A DNA stretch of 64,000 nt from an uncultured Ruminococcus sp. (GTDB lineage: Bacteria; Bacillota; Clostridia; Oscillospirales; Acutalibacteraceae). Both the position numbers and the translations under genes were made by a program. The DNA is taken from the NCBI GenBank assembly GCA_902768825.1, contig CACXMR010000006.1, positions 1 to 64,000 of the forward strand, given 5' to 3'. This document shows, in pieces, positions 11,301 through 17,764 of this stretch (its first letter is position 1; every line of letters starts with the position of its first letter). The notes under the pieces were generated by a model that saw only the letters and a program-made list of their open reading frames with translations, ran no database searches and was not told the origin of the DNA.

Positions 11301-12906
11301 AATCCTTCAGCACGACCCATTTTCCGTCGGGCTTCTTTGCAACATAAGCATACTGATAGGGGCTGGTGTTGCCTGACGCCTCACCGTTGATGGTGACGCT
11401 CATGCCCTGGGAAATCTTTGTTGCTGAGATAGTAGAATCATTATTGACTACAGGCTCTGCATCCGTAACAGTGTAAGTCACAGGCCAGTAGAGATAGCCG
11501 GATTCAGCAAAAATGAAATCATCATCATTCACTGCCGATGAAGAGTTTTTAACAGCATCGTCAGAAACCTTTGTTGTGTCGAGGTAGACAGTCAACTTCT
11601 GACCTTCCACAGTATATACGTATATGCTATTCGATTGATATGTTCGGTCATAATATGAATCGTATCCACCCCAAGAGTTATCCCACTCACCATCCGCACG
11701 GACCTTGATGTAATAACCGCCGGGATACTCAAAGGAAGCCTCATAGATGCCATCGCCGTCAGCATCAGTCATGGGAATGTCATTTTCCCAGTCATTGAAT
11801 TCTCCTACGACGCCAAGGGTAGTAAACGGCTTATACTGCTCGACCGAATTAACCTCAAAGGTCTTGATCTCTGTTGTGCCCTTGCTGTCCTTGACCTTTA
11901 CCTGCAGGTTATATACACCCACCTTGTCAGGGGCAAAGGTGCAGGTATTGTCAGTGCTGAAATTCTTTAACACTGACCATTTACCCTCCGGATCCTCGGC
12001 AACAAAAGCATACTGATAGGGCTTTGTGCCGCCGCCTGCCTTGCCGGTCAGGGTCAGATTCGTGCCGACCCCGACATTTAACGAGGATATCTCGGAACAG
12101 TTTGTCAGCTCATCAGTAACTGTCAGGTCAAAATTCTTGACCTTGACCTCATCCGCACTGTTCTTTACCTTTACCTGTAATGTGTATGTGCCCTTTTCCT
12201 CAGGTGTAAAGACGCATGAGGTATCGGAGCTGTAGCCCTTAAGAACGTTCCATTTTCCGTCAGGGGTCTTTACCACGTAGGCATAGCTGTAGGGGGCTGT
12301 GTTTCCGGTCGCCGCACCTGTCATGGTAACGCCGATGCCTGTTGCTGTTTTAGTGTCGGATACCTCTGACTCGTTTTCAAAATACGGCTCATCCGCCACT
12401 ACCTCATAGATAACCGGCCAGTATTCATATCCGTCCGAGTCAAAGTCGAAGCTCGATTCATGTACCCACGAATCATCGTTGTCCATGGCCAAGTCAGAGA
12501 CCTTTGTGGTGTCAAGCTTGACAACGAGCTTACAGCCTTCTTCTACGGTTGCGCTGCAGTTGGTCTGGCTGTTCTGTGTTCTGTCATAGTCAGCCTCGTA
12601 CTCGCCCCAGCTGTAATCCCAGCCACCGTCTGCACGTACCTTGAATTCATAGGTACCCTCCGCAGTGACAACGCCCTCATACACGCCGTCACCATCCGGG
12701 TCAGACATCTCTACATCGCCGCTCCAATCATTGAAGCCGCCTATGATGCCCAGAGTGGTAAAAGGCAGATACTGATCTTCACTGGCGCTTGCGGTCAGGC
12801 CGACTCCAGGCAGGACCGCCGGTGCCAGAGCGCCCATTCCGCCCACCATTGCCGAACACAATGCGACAGACAGGATCTTCTTTAGCACCGATTTCATTCC
12901 TTTCAT
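2320..12906 (-). CDS. giant secreted multimodular protein: 12 X25-like modules and 21 Y_Y_Y-type modules
   Basis: 3528 aa. The start chosen is ATG at 12906 behind GGAGG with 7-nt spacing; an upstream in-frame ATG at 12948 has no such site and would disrupt the signal peptide. Residues 1-41 are a Sec signal peptide (basic N-terminus, hydrophobic core, cleavage near TASA-S). The rest is 12 copies of a ~130-residue module (starting near residues 44, 357, 669, 979, 1292, 1603, 1921, 2055, 2368, 2685, 2999 and 3312) with the core FNDW..MTDxDGDGIYEAE, VRADGxWDxSWG, LDTT, GYxYWPVTYE. Most are followed by two ~90-residue modules of the pattern GNTxPYQYAYV..PDGKW.VL..YS, resembling triple-tyrosine (Y_Y_Y) domains. 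The first type resembles X25 starch-binding modules of pullulanases and amylosome proteins. No catalytic domain, dockerin, LPXTG or C-terminal membrane anchor is seen. Polysaccharide binding is an inference. Confidence 0.88.
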   Translation of the reverse strand: MKGMKSVLKKILSVALCSAMVGGMGALAPAVLPGVGLTASASEDQYLPFTTLGIIGGFNDWSGDVEMSDPDGDGVYEGVVTAEGTYEFKVRADGGWDYSWGEYEADYDRTQNSQTNCSATVEEGCKLVVKLDTTKVSDLAMDNDDSWVHESSFDFDSDGYEYWPVIYEVVADEPYFENESEVSDTKTATGIGVTMTGAATGNTAPYSYAYVVKTPDGKWNVLKGYSSDTSCVFTPEEKGTYTLQVKVKNSADEVKVKNFDLTVTDELTNCSEISSLNVGVGTNLTLTGKAGGGTKPYQYAFVAEDPEGKWSVLKNFSTDNTCTFAPDKVGVYNLQVKVKDSKGTTEIKTFEVNSVEQYKPFTTLGVVGEFNDWENDIPMTDADGDGIYEASFEYPGGYYIKVRADGEWDNSWGGYDSYYDRTYQSNSIYVYTVEGQKLTVYLDTTKVSDDAVKNSSSAVNDDDFIFAESGYLYWPVTYTVTDAEPVVNNDSTISATKISQGMSVTINGEASGNTSPYQYAYVAKKPDGKWVVLKDYSSDKTFVYTPEDLGNYTIQVKVKNKNDTVKTKDFALTVTDELVNLSEITNDNLIIGVNKTITAKAAGGTKPYQYAFVVTTPDGKSTVLKGYSADDTCVFKPAAAGEHKLQIKVKDSKGIVRVKEFTLTSYDQYRPFTKLYVRLSDDYNKNIAELTDPDGDGIYEAEVYRLGGYDYRVYADDTSDYWSRYDSWYERTTNNYNSQYAYMEECQKLIVRLDTTKFTDEAYEAFPDFDDYGYDFGGDGYRFWRVTYEVVDSDPMIIVDPSISETKISQGMSVTIKGEASGNTEGYQYAFVAKGPDNKWTVIKDYSRSNTCTFTPASVGNYTIQVKAKDNSNNVGFKDLALTVTDEFVNLSEFKGSVIVLGKTITLRGEAAGGTKPYQFAFVATTPDGKSTVLKGFSTDDTCTFTPTVVGEYKFQIKIKDNKGAVKVREFTRSAVDQYRPFTRLYVRLDDDYSKNYIEMTDPDYDGIYEAEIYQPGSYYFRVYADNDSSNYWSSFDYWNETTWNSDNEQHAYVSEEQKLVISLDTTRVSTDAIEDLGIFEDEDYGFDFGSYGYKYWPVTYEVVDCGPVVINNSTISATKISQSMSVTLKGAATGNTGEYQYAFVAKGPDGKWVVLRDYSSDKTFVYTPEALGNYTIQIKVKDYADTVETKSFALAVTDELANTSEAPEPYFIVGVNKTIKAAAVAGTKPYQYAFVVTTPDGNTTVLQGFSTDDTCVFKPAAAGEHKFQIKVKDSKGTVKVKSFTWNAIEQYRPFTTLSIRKSSNYSSNYSDNYVEMTDPDGDGIYEAEIFDLDSFYFRIYADDTNDNYWSATYWNDEKTWNNYDSMYAEIDECQKLVVKLDTTRLSSGISQEWFEESGYDFSADGYKFWPVTYKTEQTDPILNNDSTISDTKIVLGMSATLNAGASGNTVGYSYSYAVCDPNGEWTVLQDYDEDTTYTYTPEALGTYTLQVKVRDDRGNVKEKNFTLVVTDELVNFSKETGAYLILGLNHTLKGVAAGGTAPYQYAYVVTTPDGKTSVIKGYSADDTCKYKPTALGTYKFQIKVKDSKGAVRVNEFAMDAIERNLSYSSFGIRIGDFDDTSNDVIMTDADNDGIYEGEVYKIGEYYFRVYADNDTNNHWSKYYYYYDRTRNSYEENYVTLGYCKKLIVRLDTTRVDPQALLNKGSNVNNKNFDFVQSGYNYWPVTYEIVDTDPILNNESTISATNIATGMSVTLKGAASGNTGGYEYAFVGKGPDGKWTVLRNYSAAAKFTFTPAAVGNYTIQVKVRDNRNIVKVKEFALNVTSEFMNASEISDVNIETNMSVIMTGVAGGGKAPYQFAFVAQDPDGKWSVLKNYSSDSVCRFKPAAEGNYKLQVKAKDANGTVRIKEFAVAVKAADEQYMPDNEFVVSGSFNSWNKSTGIPMTDEDGDGVYEAEITATGRNSFRVFAVNRGSSYCWGSYSEDYDRTYNSYNNITASIGDGQKMIVRLDTTTLSAKAMENMRSRVNEEGFSFAQDGYLCWPVTVEIIGEAKKVIPFTELRVSGYFDDYYDSELMKDEDGDGVYEAVIYDVGDYYFRVYSEDSEKRWGSYEKWDDCTLGSDYDVTGTIPEGKKLIVRFDTNSISEDAYANPDSYVYSEYFNFNAEGYYFWPITTELVDTPVVFENTSTISADKISLGMNVELNASAYGNTKPFRYTFVVQDPEGKWHMLSNRSSYSSYTYYPEMTGDHKVYIKVSDKRGVVRTKAFTLSVTEEFLNNSTLSNSSIKVGMNAILYGNAVGGTAPYQFAYVVRTPDGKWSVLKNYSEDTKCVYKPVTEGEYKLQVKAKDSTDKVLVKEFDLTVAAPDAQYIPVNSFRVRGGFDEWGSGVVMSDSDGDGIYEAEINAVGNYGIYVYGYYYYDDYYDYYERWSGYDEYYDRTTDTDTSLSVDVPDAHKLIVKLDTTKIDDAALANSNSSVYSANFNFSSTGYKYWPVITQTAEVPPTLNNDSTISSDSIYLGESVTLSGAASGNTSGYQFAYVVKTPDGKWSVIKGFGEEATCSYTPASAGTHTIQIKVKDSRGKVEVKELTLEVSDELVNFSRSSARYTMIGKTVTLTGEAKGGTAPYEFAYVLRTPDNKWTVLKSYSTDTSCSFTVEANGTHVVQIKAKDSKGKIAVKEINIESAEQYKPFTNLGVVGSFNDWSDDIAMTDADNDGIYEAEIQLGPDYYEFKVRADGSWNYSWGEYNDYYDRTEDSQINCSATIGEHQKLVVRLNTTTVDSGALNNPNSSVNNSDFNFSQSGYYFWPVTYEVVNAGDIFENVSTISQNKITQGMSVTLTGAAEGNTGPYEFAYVAQSPDGKWTVLSGYSSQTSYEFTPASLGAYTVQVKAKDNKGTVKVKEFALTVTDELANISELSAENLIKGVNLTINGKALGGTKPYQYAFVVQTPDEKWTVLKGYSADTTCTFKPETVGNHKFQIKVKDSKGTVRVKEFNMTAVERYMPATSFELSDYFGWTTLRKTVLTDDDEDGIYVGTIFEPGYYRFRVHDSDYNHWSYYDTDYDTTMNNYTAIEKSFTDGKMLIVKLDTTKVSDSAKANRYSDVNDPDFSFAESGYRYWPVTVEEVDAEPILINDSYLSTYSTILGMSVDIYGDAYGNTGPYQYAYVAQAPDGKWSVLQGYSEVTGLYFTPSSAGKYTIQVKAKNSKGEVKVKEMTLDVSGELTNFSYVSTNNTVPKAEVTLSGIAAGGTAPYQYAYVAQTPDGKYSVIKGYSEDNFCTFKPSVIGDHKLQIKVKDSKGTVKVKEFDLSVTEQFIPFTTVGVVGNFNSWSNDLALTDKDGDGIYEAEITKEGHYEFLVRADGAWDYTWGNAYYWGDYTLDSYRCLVADVREGEKLTIRFNTKRTAHDGDISADDGSFALDGYKYWPVTCEISGTPIHLYNESVISYNYVYKGDSVTLTGKAVGGTSPYQFAYVVQAPDGKWYVLKNYSSDTQFVFKPASTGNYTVQIKAKDSKGTVAVSSFDLKVLEDYYMK

Positions 12907-13005
12907 AATGTTTCCTCCTTTGTCTTGCTTTTTTTTAGATTTTCTCATACCCCACGTCCGGCATCAGAAACTCAAAAAAGCATTATTTTTTTTAGAACTG
13001 CTTTT

Positions 13006-13034
13006 ATTCTATCACATTTTCATATATTATTCAA
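13006..13034 (-). promoter_or_regulatory. sigma-A promoter of the giant secreted-protein gene
   Basis: Minus strand TTGAAT (13029-13034), 17-bp spacer, TAGAAT (13006-13011). It gives a leader of roughly 90 nt before the ATG at 12906. The surrounding 12907-13220 stretch is AT-rich and holds no gene. Confidence 0.7.
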
Positions 13035-13214
13035 GTAAACACACTGTATTTTTAAAGCACATTGCTTTTTTTTGTACAAGATGAACATTTCTCCGCAAAT
13101 CTCCATGACGAAAAAACCAAATTATGGGCAATTTTTTTCACCATCAAAACCTGTTATTCTTTTAGAGCATTTTTGCTTTCAATCCCAAGGATATGGTCTA
13201 TCCGGTGGTCCAAA

Positions 13215-13262
13215 GAAAAAAAATCAAGCCCGGTTCCAAAATGGAATCAGGCTTGTTTTTTT
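13215..13262 (-). terminator. bidirectional terminator downstream of icd
   Basis: Stem CAAGCCCGGTTCC / GGAATCAGGCTTG (13225-13255) with one mismatch and one G-U pair. Each side carries a run: seven T on the plus strand and, on the minus strand, eight or more T from 13223 downward. It terminates acn-icd and belongs to a family with CCTGATTCC/GGAATCAGG stems recurring at 19472, 26362 and 28950. Confidence 0.8.
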
Positions 13263-13283
13263 ATAGCAGGGTTTAGTTTCAGT

Positions 13284-14498
13284 TTACTGCATCAGCTGTG
13301 CAAGACGCTTGTTTATCTCGAGAAGGAAGGTCTCGGTGTCAACCTTTGTCTTGTTCTCAAGTGTTGAGAGCGCAGCCAGATCGCCGGTCATTACGCCATC
13401 CTCGATGGTGGCAATTGTTGCCTGCTCTAATTTGTCGGCATAGTCAACAAGCTCCGGAAGCTCATCAAGCTGACCACGCTTCCTGAGTGCGCCCGACCAC
13501 GCAAAGAGGGTTGCTACTGAGTTGGTAGAGGTAGTCTCCCCTTTGAGATACTTGTAATAGTGGCGCTGCACTGTGCCGTGAGCAGCCTCATACTCATAGA
13601 TGCCGTCGGGAGATACCAGCACTGATGTCATCATTGCCAGCGAACCAAAGGCTGTAGCCACCATGTCAGACATAACATCGCCGTCATAGTTCTTGCAGGC
13701 CCAGATGTAGCCGCCGTCCGAACGAATGACTCTTGCCACTGCGTCGTCAATGAGGGTGTAGAAATATGTAATGCCAGCCTCTGCAAACTTATCCTTATAC
13801 TCGTTGTCGAATATCTCATTGAAGATATCCTTGAAACGGTGGTCATACTTCTTGGAGATGGTATCCTTTGAAGCAAACCAGATATCCTGCTTCTTGTCAA
13901 GTGCAAAGTTGAAGCAGGCTCTTGCAAAGCTTGCTATGCTCTTGTCAAGGTTGTGGAGTCCCTGAATGATACCGTCAGTTCCCTTGAATTCATGGATGAG
14001 CTGACGGGTCTCGTTGCCGTCCTTGTCAGTAACAACCAGCTCGGCCTTGCTGCCCTCGGCAACCACCATCTCTGTATTCTTGTATACATCGCCGTAAGCG
14101 TGACGGGCAATGGTGATAGGCTTCTTCCAGGTAGGGATATAGGGAGTGATGCCCTTGACCACGATGGGAGTCCTGAATACTGTGCCGTCAAGTATAGCCC
14201 TGATGGTGCCGTTGGGGGATTTCCACATCTGTGTAAGGTTATACTCCTTTACACGGTCTGCATTAGGAGTAATAGTAGCGCACTTTACGGCAACACCATA
14301 TTTCTTTGTGGCCTCGGCAGAGTCGATTGTGACCTGATCCTTGGTCTTTTCCCTGTTTTCCAGGCCAAGGTCGTAATACTCTGTTTTGAGGTCAACGTAA
14401 GGAAGGATAAGCGTATCCTTTATCATCTTCCAGATAACTCTGGTCATTTCGTCTCCGTCCATCTCGACAAGAGGCGTTTTCATTTCTATCTTTGCCAT
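13284..14498 (-). CDS. icd: NADP-dependent isocitrate dehydrogenase (dimeric, type II)
   Basis: 404 aa. Oxidatively decarboxylates isocitrate to 2-oxoglutarate with NADP, in the cytoplasm. The sequence follows the homodimeric type II family (N-terminus [13 protein letters not shown]), not the E. coli-like type I. The substrate loop [17 protein letters not shown] and the metal/substrate region [19 protein letters not shown] and [15 protein letters not shown] are intact. ATG at 14498 has AAAGGATG upstream. It is second in an acn-icd operon (32-bp gap) ending at the bidirectional terminator. No citrate synthase is in the window; the pair supplies 2-oxoglutarate for glutamate and the arginine genes further on. 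Confidence 0.97.
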   Translation of the reverse strand: MAKIEMKTPLVEMDGDEMTRVIWKMIKDTLILPYVDLKTEYYDLGLENREKTKDQVTIDSAEATKKYGVAVKCATITPNADRVKEYNLTQMWKSPNGTIRAILDGTVFRTPIVVKGITPYIPTWKKPITIARHAYGDVYKNTEMVVAEGSKAELVVTDKDGNETRQLIHEFKGTDGIIQGLHNLDKSIASFARACFNFALDKKQDIWFASKDTISKKYDHRFKDIFNEIFDNEYKDKFAEAGITYFYTLIDDAVARVIRSDGGYIWACKNYDGDVMSDMVATAFGSLAMMTSVLVSPDGIYEYEAAHGTVQRHYYKYLKGETTSTNSVATLFAWSGALRKRGQLDELPELVDYADKLEQATIATIEDGVMTGDLAALSTLENKTKVDTETFLLEINKRLAQLMQ

Positions 14499-14530
14499 TG
14501 GATATCATCCTTTCAGTAGTTACTTGGGTA

Positions 14531-16465
14531 TCAGCCGTGGTGCTTTGTATAGTCCAGCAGTCCGCCTGCAAGGATGATATCCTTGGTGCGGCCGGAAAGC
14601 TCGCACAGAACCGGGATCTCCTTGCCCTGGGTCTTGTTGACCAGCAGGAGCCTTGTTCTGCCGTCAGAAATCATCTTACGGATGCTGGGAAGAGACAGCT
14701 CGTCGCCCTCGTTGATATTGTCATAATCAGTCTCGTTCTCAAAGGTAAGGGGCAGGATGCCTGCGTTTATCAGGTTAGCCCTGTGGATGCGGGCAAAGGA
14801 CTTGACCACAACAGCCTTGATGCCCAGGTAGAGAGGCGCAAGAGCTGCATGCTCACGGGATGAGCCCTGACCATAGTTTACGCCGCCGATAATGATGCTT
14901 CCGCCATAAGCCTTTGCACGCATGGGGAAATCCTTATCGCACACTGTAAAGCAGTGCTCGGATATTGCAGGAATATTGGAGCGCAGGGGGAGAATCTTTG
15001 CGCCGGCGGGCATGATATGGTCTGTAGTGATGTTGTCGCCCACCTTGAGGGAGCAGCGGACATTGATATTATCAGCAAGAGGCTCTGTCTTGGGATATGG
15101 CTTGATGTTGGGGCCTCTGAGAACCTCAACGCTGTCCATCTCTTCAACAGGCGCAGGAGCTGCAACCATGTTGTCATTATAGTCAAACTTTGCAGGCAGC
15201 GGGATATCCACAGCCTCACCGAGAGTCCTCGGATCGGTGAATACGCCGGCAATAGCTGATGCAGCGGCGGTTTCGGGGCTTACAAGGTATATCTGACCGT
15301 CACGGGTGCCGCTTCTGCCCTCAAAGTTACGGTTAAAGGTGCGCAGTGAGATACCCTTTGAGTTAGGTGACTGACCCATGCCGATGCAGGGACCGCAGGC
15401 ACACTCAAGTATTCTTGCGCCTGCCTCGATAATGTCTGCAAGAGCACCGTTCCTTGCAAGCATATTGTAGACCTGCTTGGAACCGGGTGCAATAGCAAGG
15501 CTCACATCAGGATGTACTGTTTTGCCCTTGAGGATAGCTGCCACTCTCATCAGATCAAGATAGGATGAGTTTGTGCACGAGCCGATACAGACCTGATCTA
15601 TCTTCTGAGGACCTATCTCCTCGATGGTCTTTACATTGTCAGGGCTGTGGGGGCAGGCTGCCATAGGCACAAGCTTTGACAGGTCGATATTGATAACCTC
15701 GTCAAATACTGCGTCCTCATCGCTGTAAAGCTCTGTCCAGTCCTCTTCCCTGCCCTGAGCCTTCATAAACTCCCTTGTTATCTCGTCAGAGGGGAACACG
15801 GATGTGGTAGCGCCAAGCTCAGCGCCCATGTTAGTGATAGTAGCTCTCTCGGGTACAGTCAGGGTCTTTACGCCCTCGCCGCCATACTCGATGATCTTGC
15901 CCACACCGCCCTTGACGGACATTATGCGCAGCACCTCAAGAATGATATCCTTTGCGGATACCCAGGGCTGGAGCTTTCCTGTCAGGTTGATCCTGACCAT
16001 CTTGGGCATCTGGATATAATAAGCGCCGCCGCCCATGGCAACAGCAACGTCAAGTCCGCCCGCACCGATAGCAAGCATGCCAATGCCGCCGCCTGTGGGT
16101 GTATGGCTGTCAGAGCCAATGAGAGTCTTGCCGGGCTTGCCGAAGCGCTCAAGATGGACCTGGTGGCAGATACCGTTGCCGGGTCTGGAGAAGTATATTC
16201 CGTGCTTTTTGCAGACTGACTGGATAAAGCGGTGATCGTCTGCGTTTTCAAAGCCTGTCTGGAGCGTGTTGTGGTCGATATAGGCAACGCTTTTTTCGGT
16301 TTTTACCCTGGGAACACCTATAGCCTCAAATTCGAGGTAAGCCATTGTTCCTGTTGCGTCCTGTGTAAGAGTCTGGTCGATCTTCAGACCGACTTCACTT
16401 CCAACGGTCATTTCGCCGCTGAGAAGGTGAGCTTTGATAATTTTCTGAGCGATAGTATAGCCCAT
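14531..16465 (-). CDS. acn: aconitate hydratase
   Basis: 644 aa, the short bacterial aconitase form (LeuC-like catalytic part followed by a LeuD-like swivel domain). Converts citrate to isocitrate using a [4Fe-4S] cluster. Cluster cysteines are visible in VCIGSCTNSSY and in CACGPCIGMG; the active-site region SDSHTPTGGGIGMLAIGAG and the swivel motif YGQGSSREHAALAP are intact. ATG at 16465 is preceded by AAAAGGGGGAACTCG. It is first in the operon with icd and is read from the strong promoter at 16524-16552. Confidence 0.97.
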   Translation of the reverse strand: MGYTIAQKIIKAHLLSGEMTVGSEVGLKIDQTLTQDATGTMAYLEFEAIGVPRVKTEKSVAYIDHNTLQTGFENADDHRFIQSVCKKHGIYFSRPGNGICHQVHLERFGKPGKTLIGSDSHTPTGGGIGMLAIGAGGLDVAVAMGGGAYYIQMPKMVRINLTGKLQPWVSAKDIILEVLRIMSVKGGVGKIIEYGGEGVKTLTVPERATITNMGAELGATTSVFPSDEITREFMKAQGREEDWTELYSDEDAVFDEVINIDLSKLVPMAACPHSPDNVKTIEEIGPQKIDQVCIGSCTNSSYLDLMRVAAILKGKTVHPDVSLAIAPGSKQVYNMLARNGALADIIEAGARILECACGPCIGMGQSPNSKGISLRTFNRNFEGRSGTRDGQIYLVSPETAAASAIAGVFTDPRTLGEAVDIPLPAKFDYNDNMVAAPAPVEEMDSVEVLRGPNIKPYPKTEPLADNINVRCSLKVGDNITTDHIMPAGAKILPLRSNIPAISEHCFTVCDKDFPMRAKAYGGSIIIGGVNYGQGSSREHAALAPLYLGIKAVVVKSFARIHRANLINAGILPLTFENETDYDNINEGDELSLPSIRKMISDGRTRLLLVNKTQGKEIPVLCELSGRTKDIILAGGLLDYTKHHG

Positions 16466-16523
16466 TTCGAGTTCCCCCTTTTCATTTTTCAGAGAAATAA
16501 TCGTTTGTTAACGATACACTACT

Positions 16524-16552
16524 ATTATCCTTCAAAACAGTTTTTTTGTCAA
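16524..16552 (-). promoter_or_regulatory. sigma-A promoter of acn-icd
   Basis: Minus strand TTGACA (16547-16552), 17-bp spacer, GATAAT (16524-16529), about 58 bp upstream of the aconitase ATG. Divergent from the promoter at 16591-16619. Confidence 0.78.
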
Positions 16553-16590
16553 TGTTTTTATGAATATACTCAACGGTTATTCAAAATTCC

Positions 16591-16619
16591 TTGCAAAGCC
16601 GGTCAGATTATGCTATAAA
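16591..16619 (+). promoter_or_regulatory. sigma-A promoter of the J-domain gene
   Basis: TTGCAA (16591-16596), 17-bp spacer, TATAAA (16614-16619). The predicted transcript starts about 25 bp before the Shine-Dalgarno at 16652, which also argues against the longer reading frame beginning at 16619. Confidence 0.7.
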
Positions 16620-16651
16620 TGTACTTGTCACTATTTAAGGAGGGGAAAACA

Positions 16652-17653
16652 ATGAAGGATCCCTACAGTATTTTAGGCGTTTCACGGGACGCCGACGAAA
16701 AAGAGATCAGAAGGGCATACATTTCTCTTGCAAAGAAGTATCACCCTGACAGATATAAAGACGAGGCTCAGAAGGAGCTTGCCGAAGAAAGCATGAAGGA
16801 GATCAATGCCGCCTACGATATGATAAAGGACGGCGGCTCAGGATATTCCGGAGAATACAATGCAAGACGTGCTCCCTCAGCAGGAGACTTCAGGGCTGAC
16901 CCTGATGATCCCATATATATTTTCTACACCCCATGCAATTCCACATGGTTCTATGCAAACTACGGCGTGACAGGAGCCGTATTCACCAGGGTCGAGCACC
17001 TGATAAAGGACGGACGGCTTGACGAGGCTGAGGACGTGCTGACCTTTGATCTGCCCAGGAGAGCCTCTACCTGTGCGGGCTACTGCATCTGCTATGCACT
17101 GCTCTATATTGCCAAAAAGGATTATGACAGAGCCTATGACAGCATAATGAACGCGTACTATCGCAACAGAACCATTCTACACAGCTATGCTCTTGAGGAG
17201 AGCCGCATAATCGGCATTATCGACAGCATAAACAAGGCTTATCCCACCCGTGAGGAGGAGGACAAGCTGGTCTTTGCGTTTATTGAAAAAATGATCGAAA
17301 GCCGGGATTCCAAAAACGCTAAGAGGCTGCTTGACGAATACAACGAGCGGCACAATGCCTGCATTGCAATGATCATGTATCTGTATGCACGTTTTCTCGT
17401 CATGGAAAAACGTTATAACGACGCAAATCACTATATGGAGATAGCGATAAACTGCTACGATCCCAGGCACGAAAAGGAATATTCAGACTATGCCGCCTTT
17501 GTTGCAAAGAAAAGCCGTAGCAGCATAATGCGCACCGGTTGTATCGCAACGCTCATAAGCCTGCTGCTGTTGCCCATCTGGCTGCCAATACTGATCCTTG
17601 TGGGGCTCGGAGCACTGATAGTCAGGCTTTTGCGGCGGACACTGGGAAAATAA
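16652..17653 (+). CDS. membrane-anchored J-domain (DnaJ-like) protein
   Basis: 333 aa, start at ATG 16652 with AAGGAGG 8 nt upstream. Residues 2-66 are a J-domain (DPYSILGVSRDADEKEIRRA) with the HPD triad in KKYHPDRYKD, the motif that stimulates Hsp70 ATPase. The middle (about 110-280) is helical and looks like TPR/Sel1-type scaffold (AYDSIMNAYYRNR; RFLVMEKRYNDANHYMEIA). The last ~35 residues are strongly hydrophobic and end in RLLRRTLGK, a C-terminal membrane anchor. The Gly/Phe and zinc-finger regions of true DnaJ are absent, so this is a specialised membrane co-chaperone of unknown client. The family is widespread in Clostridia. Confidence 0.88.
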   Translation: MKDPYSILGVSRDADEKEIRRAYISLAKKYHPDRYKDEAQKELAEESMKEINAAYDMIKDGGSGYSGEYNARRAPSAGDFRADPDDPIYIFYTPCNSTWFYANYGVTGAVFTRVEHLIKDGRLDEAEDVLTFDLPRRASTCAGYCICYALLYIAKKDYDRAYDSIMNAYYRNRTILHSYALEESRIIGIIDSINKAYPTREEEDKLVFAFIEKMIESRDSKNAKRLLDEYNERHNACIAMIMYLYARFLVMEKRYNDANHYMEIAINCYDPRHEKEYSDYAAFVAKKSRSSIMRTGCIATLISLLLLPIWLPILILVGLGALIVRLLRRTLGK

Positions 17654-17674
17654 TTTCCCTAAGGTCAGTTATGC

Positions 17675-17703
17675 TTGACATGAGCAGGGATTCGCTATAC
17701 AAT
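17675..17703 (+). promoter_or_regulatory. sigma-A promoter of the GT39-like gene
   Basis: TTGACA (17675-17680), 17-bp spacer, TACAAT (17698-17703), in the 111-bp gap after the J-domain gene. The following gene therefore has its own promoter. Confidence 0.7.
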
Positions 17704-17764
17704 GATATAGGTATGCTGATAGTGCGGCACACACCTGAAAAATGCTAACGGATGGAGAGATGCT

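Noticed and set aside
2320..12906. Cellulosomal scaffoldin or dockerin protein
   Set aside because: The DxDGDGIYE motif recalls a calcium loop but occurs once per module, not as a duplicated 60-residue dockerin; no cohesin-like modules are seen.
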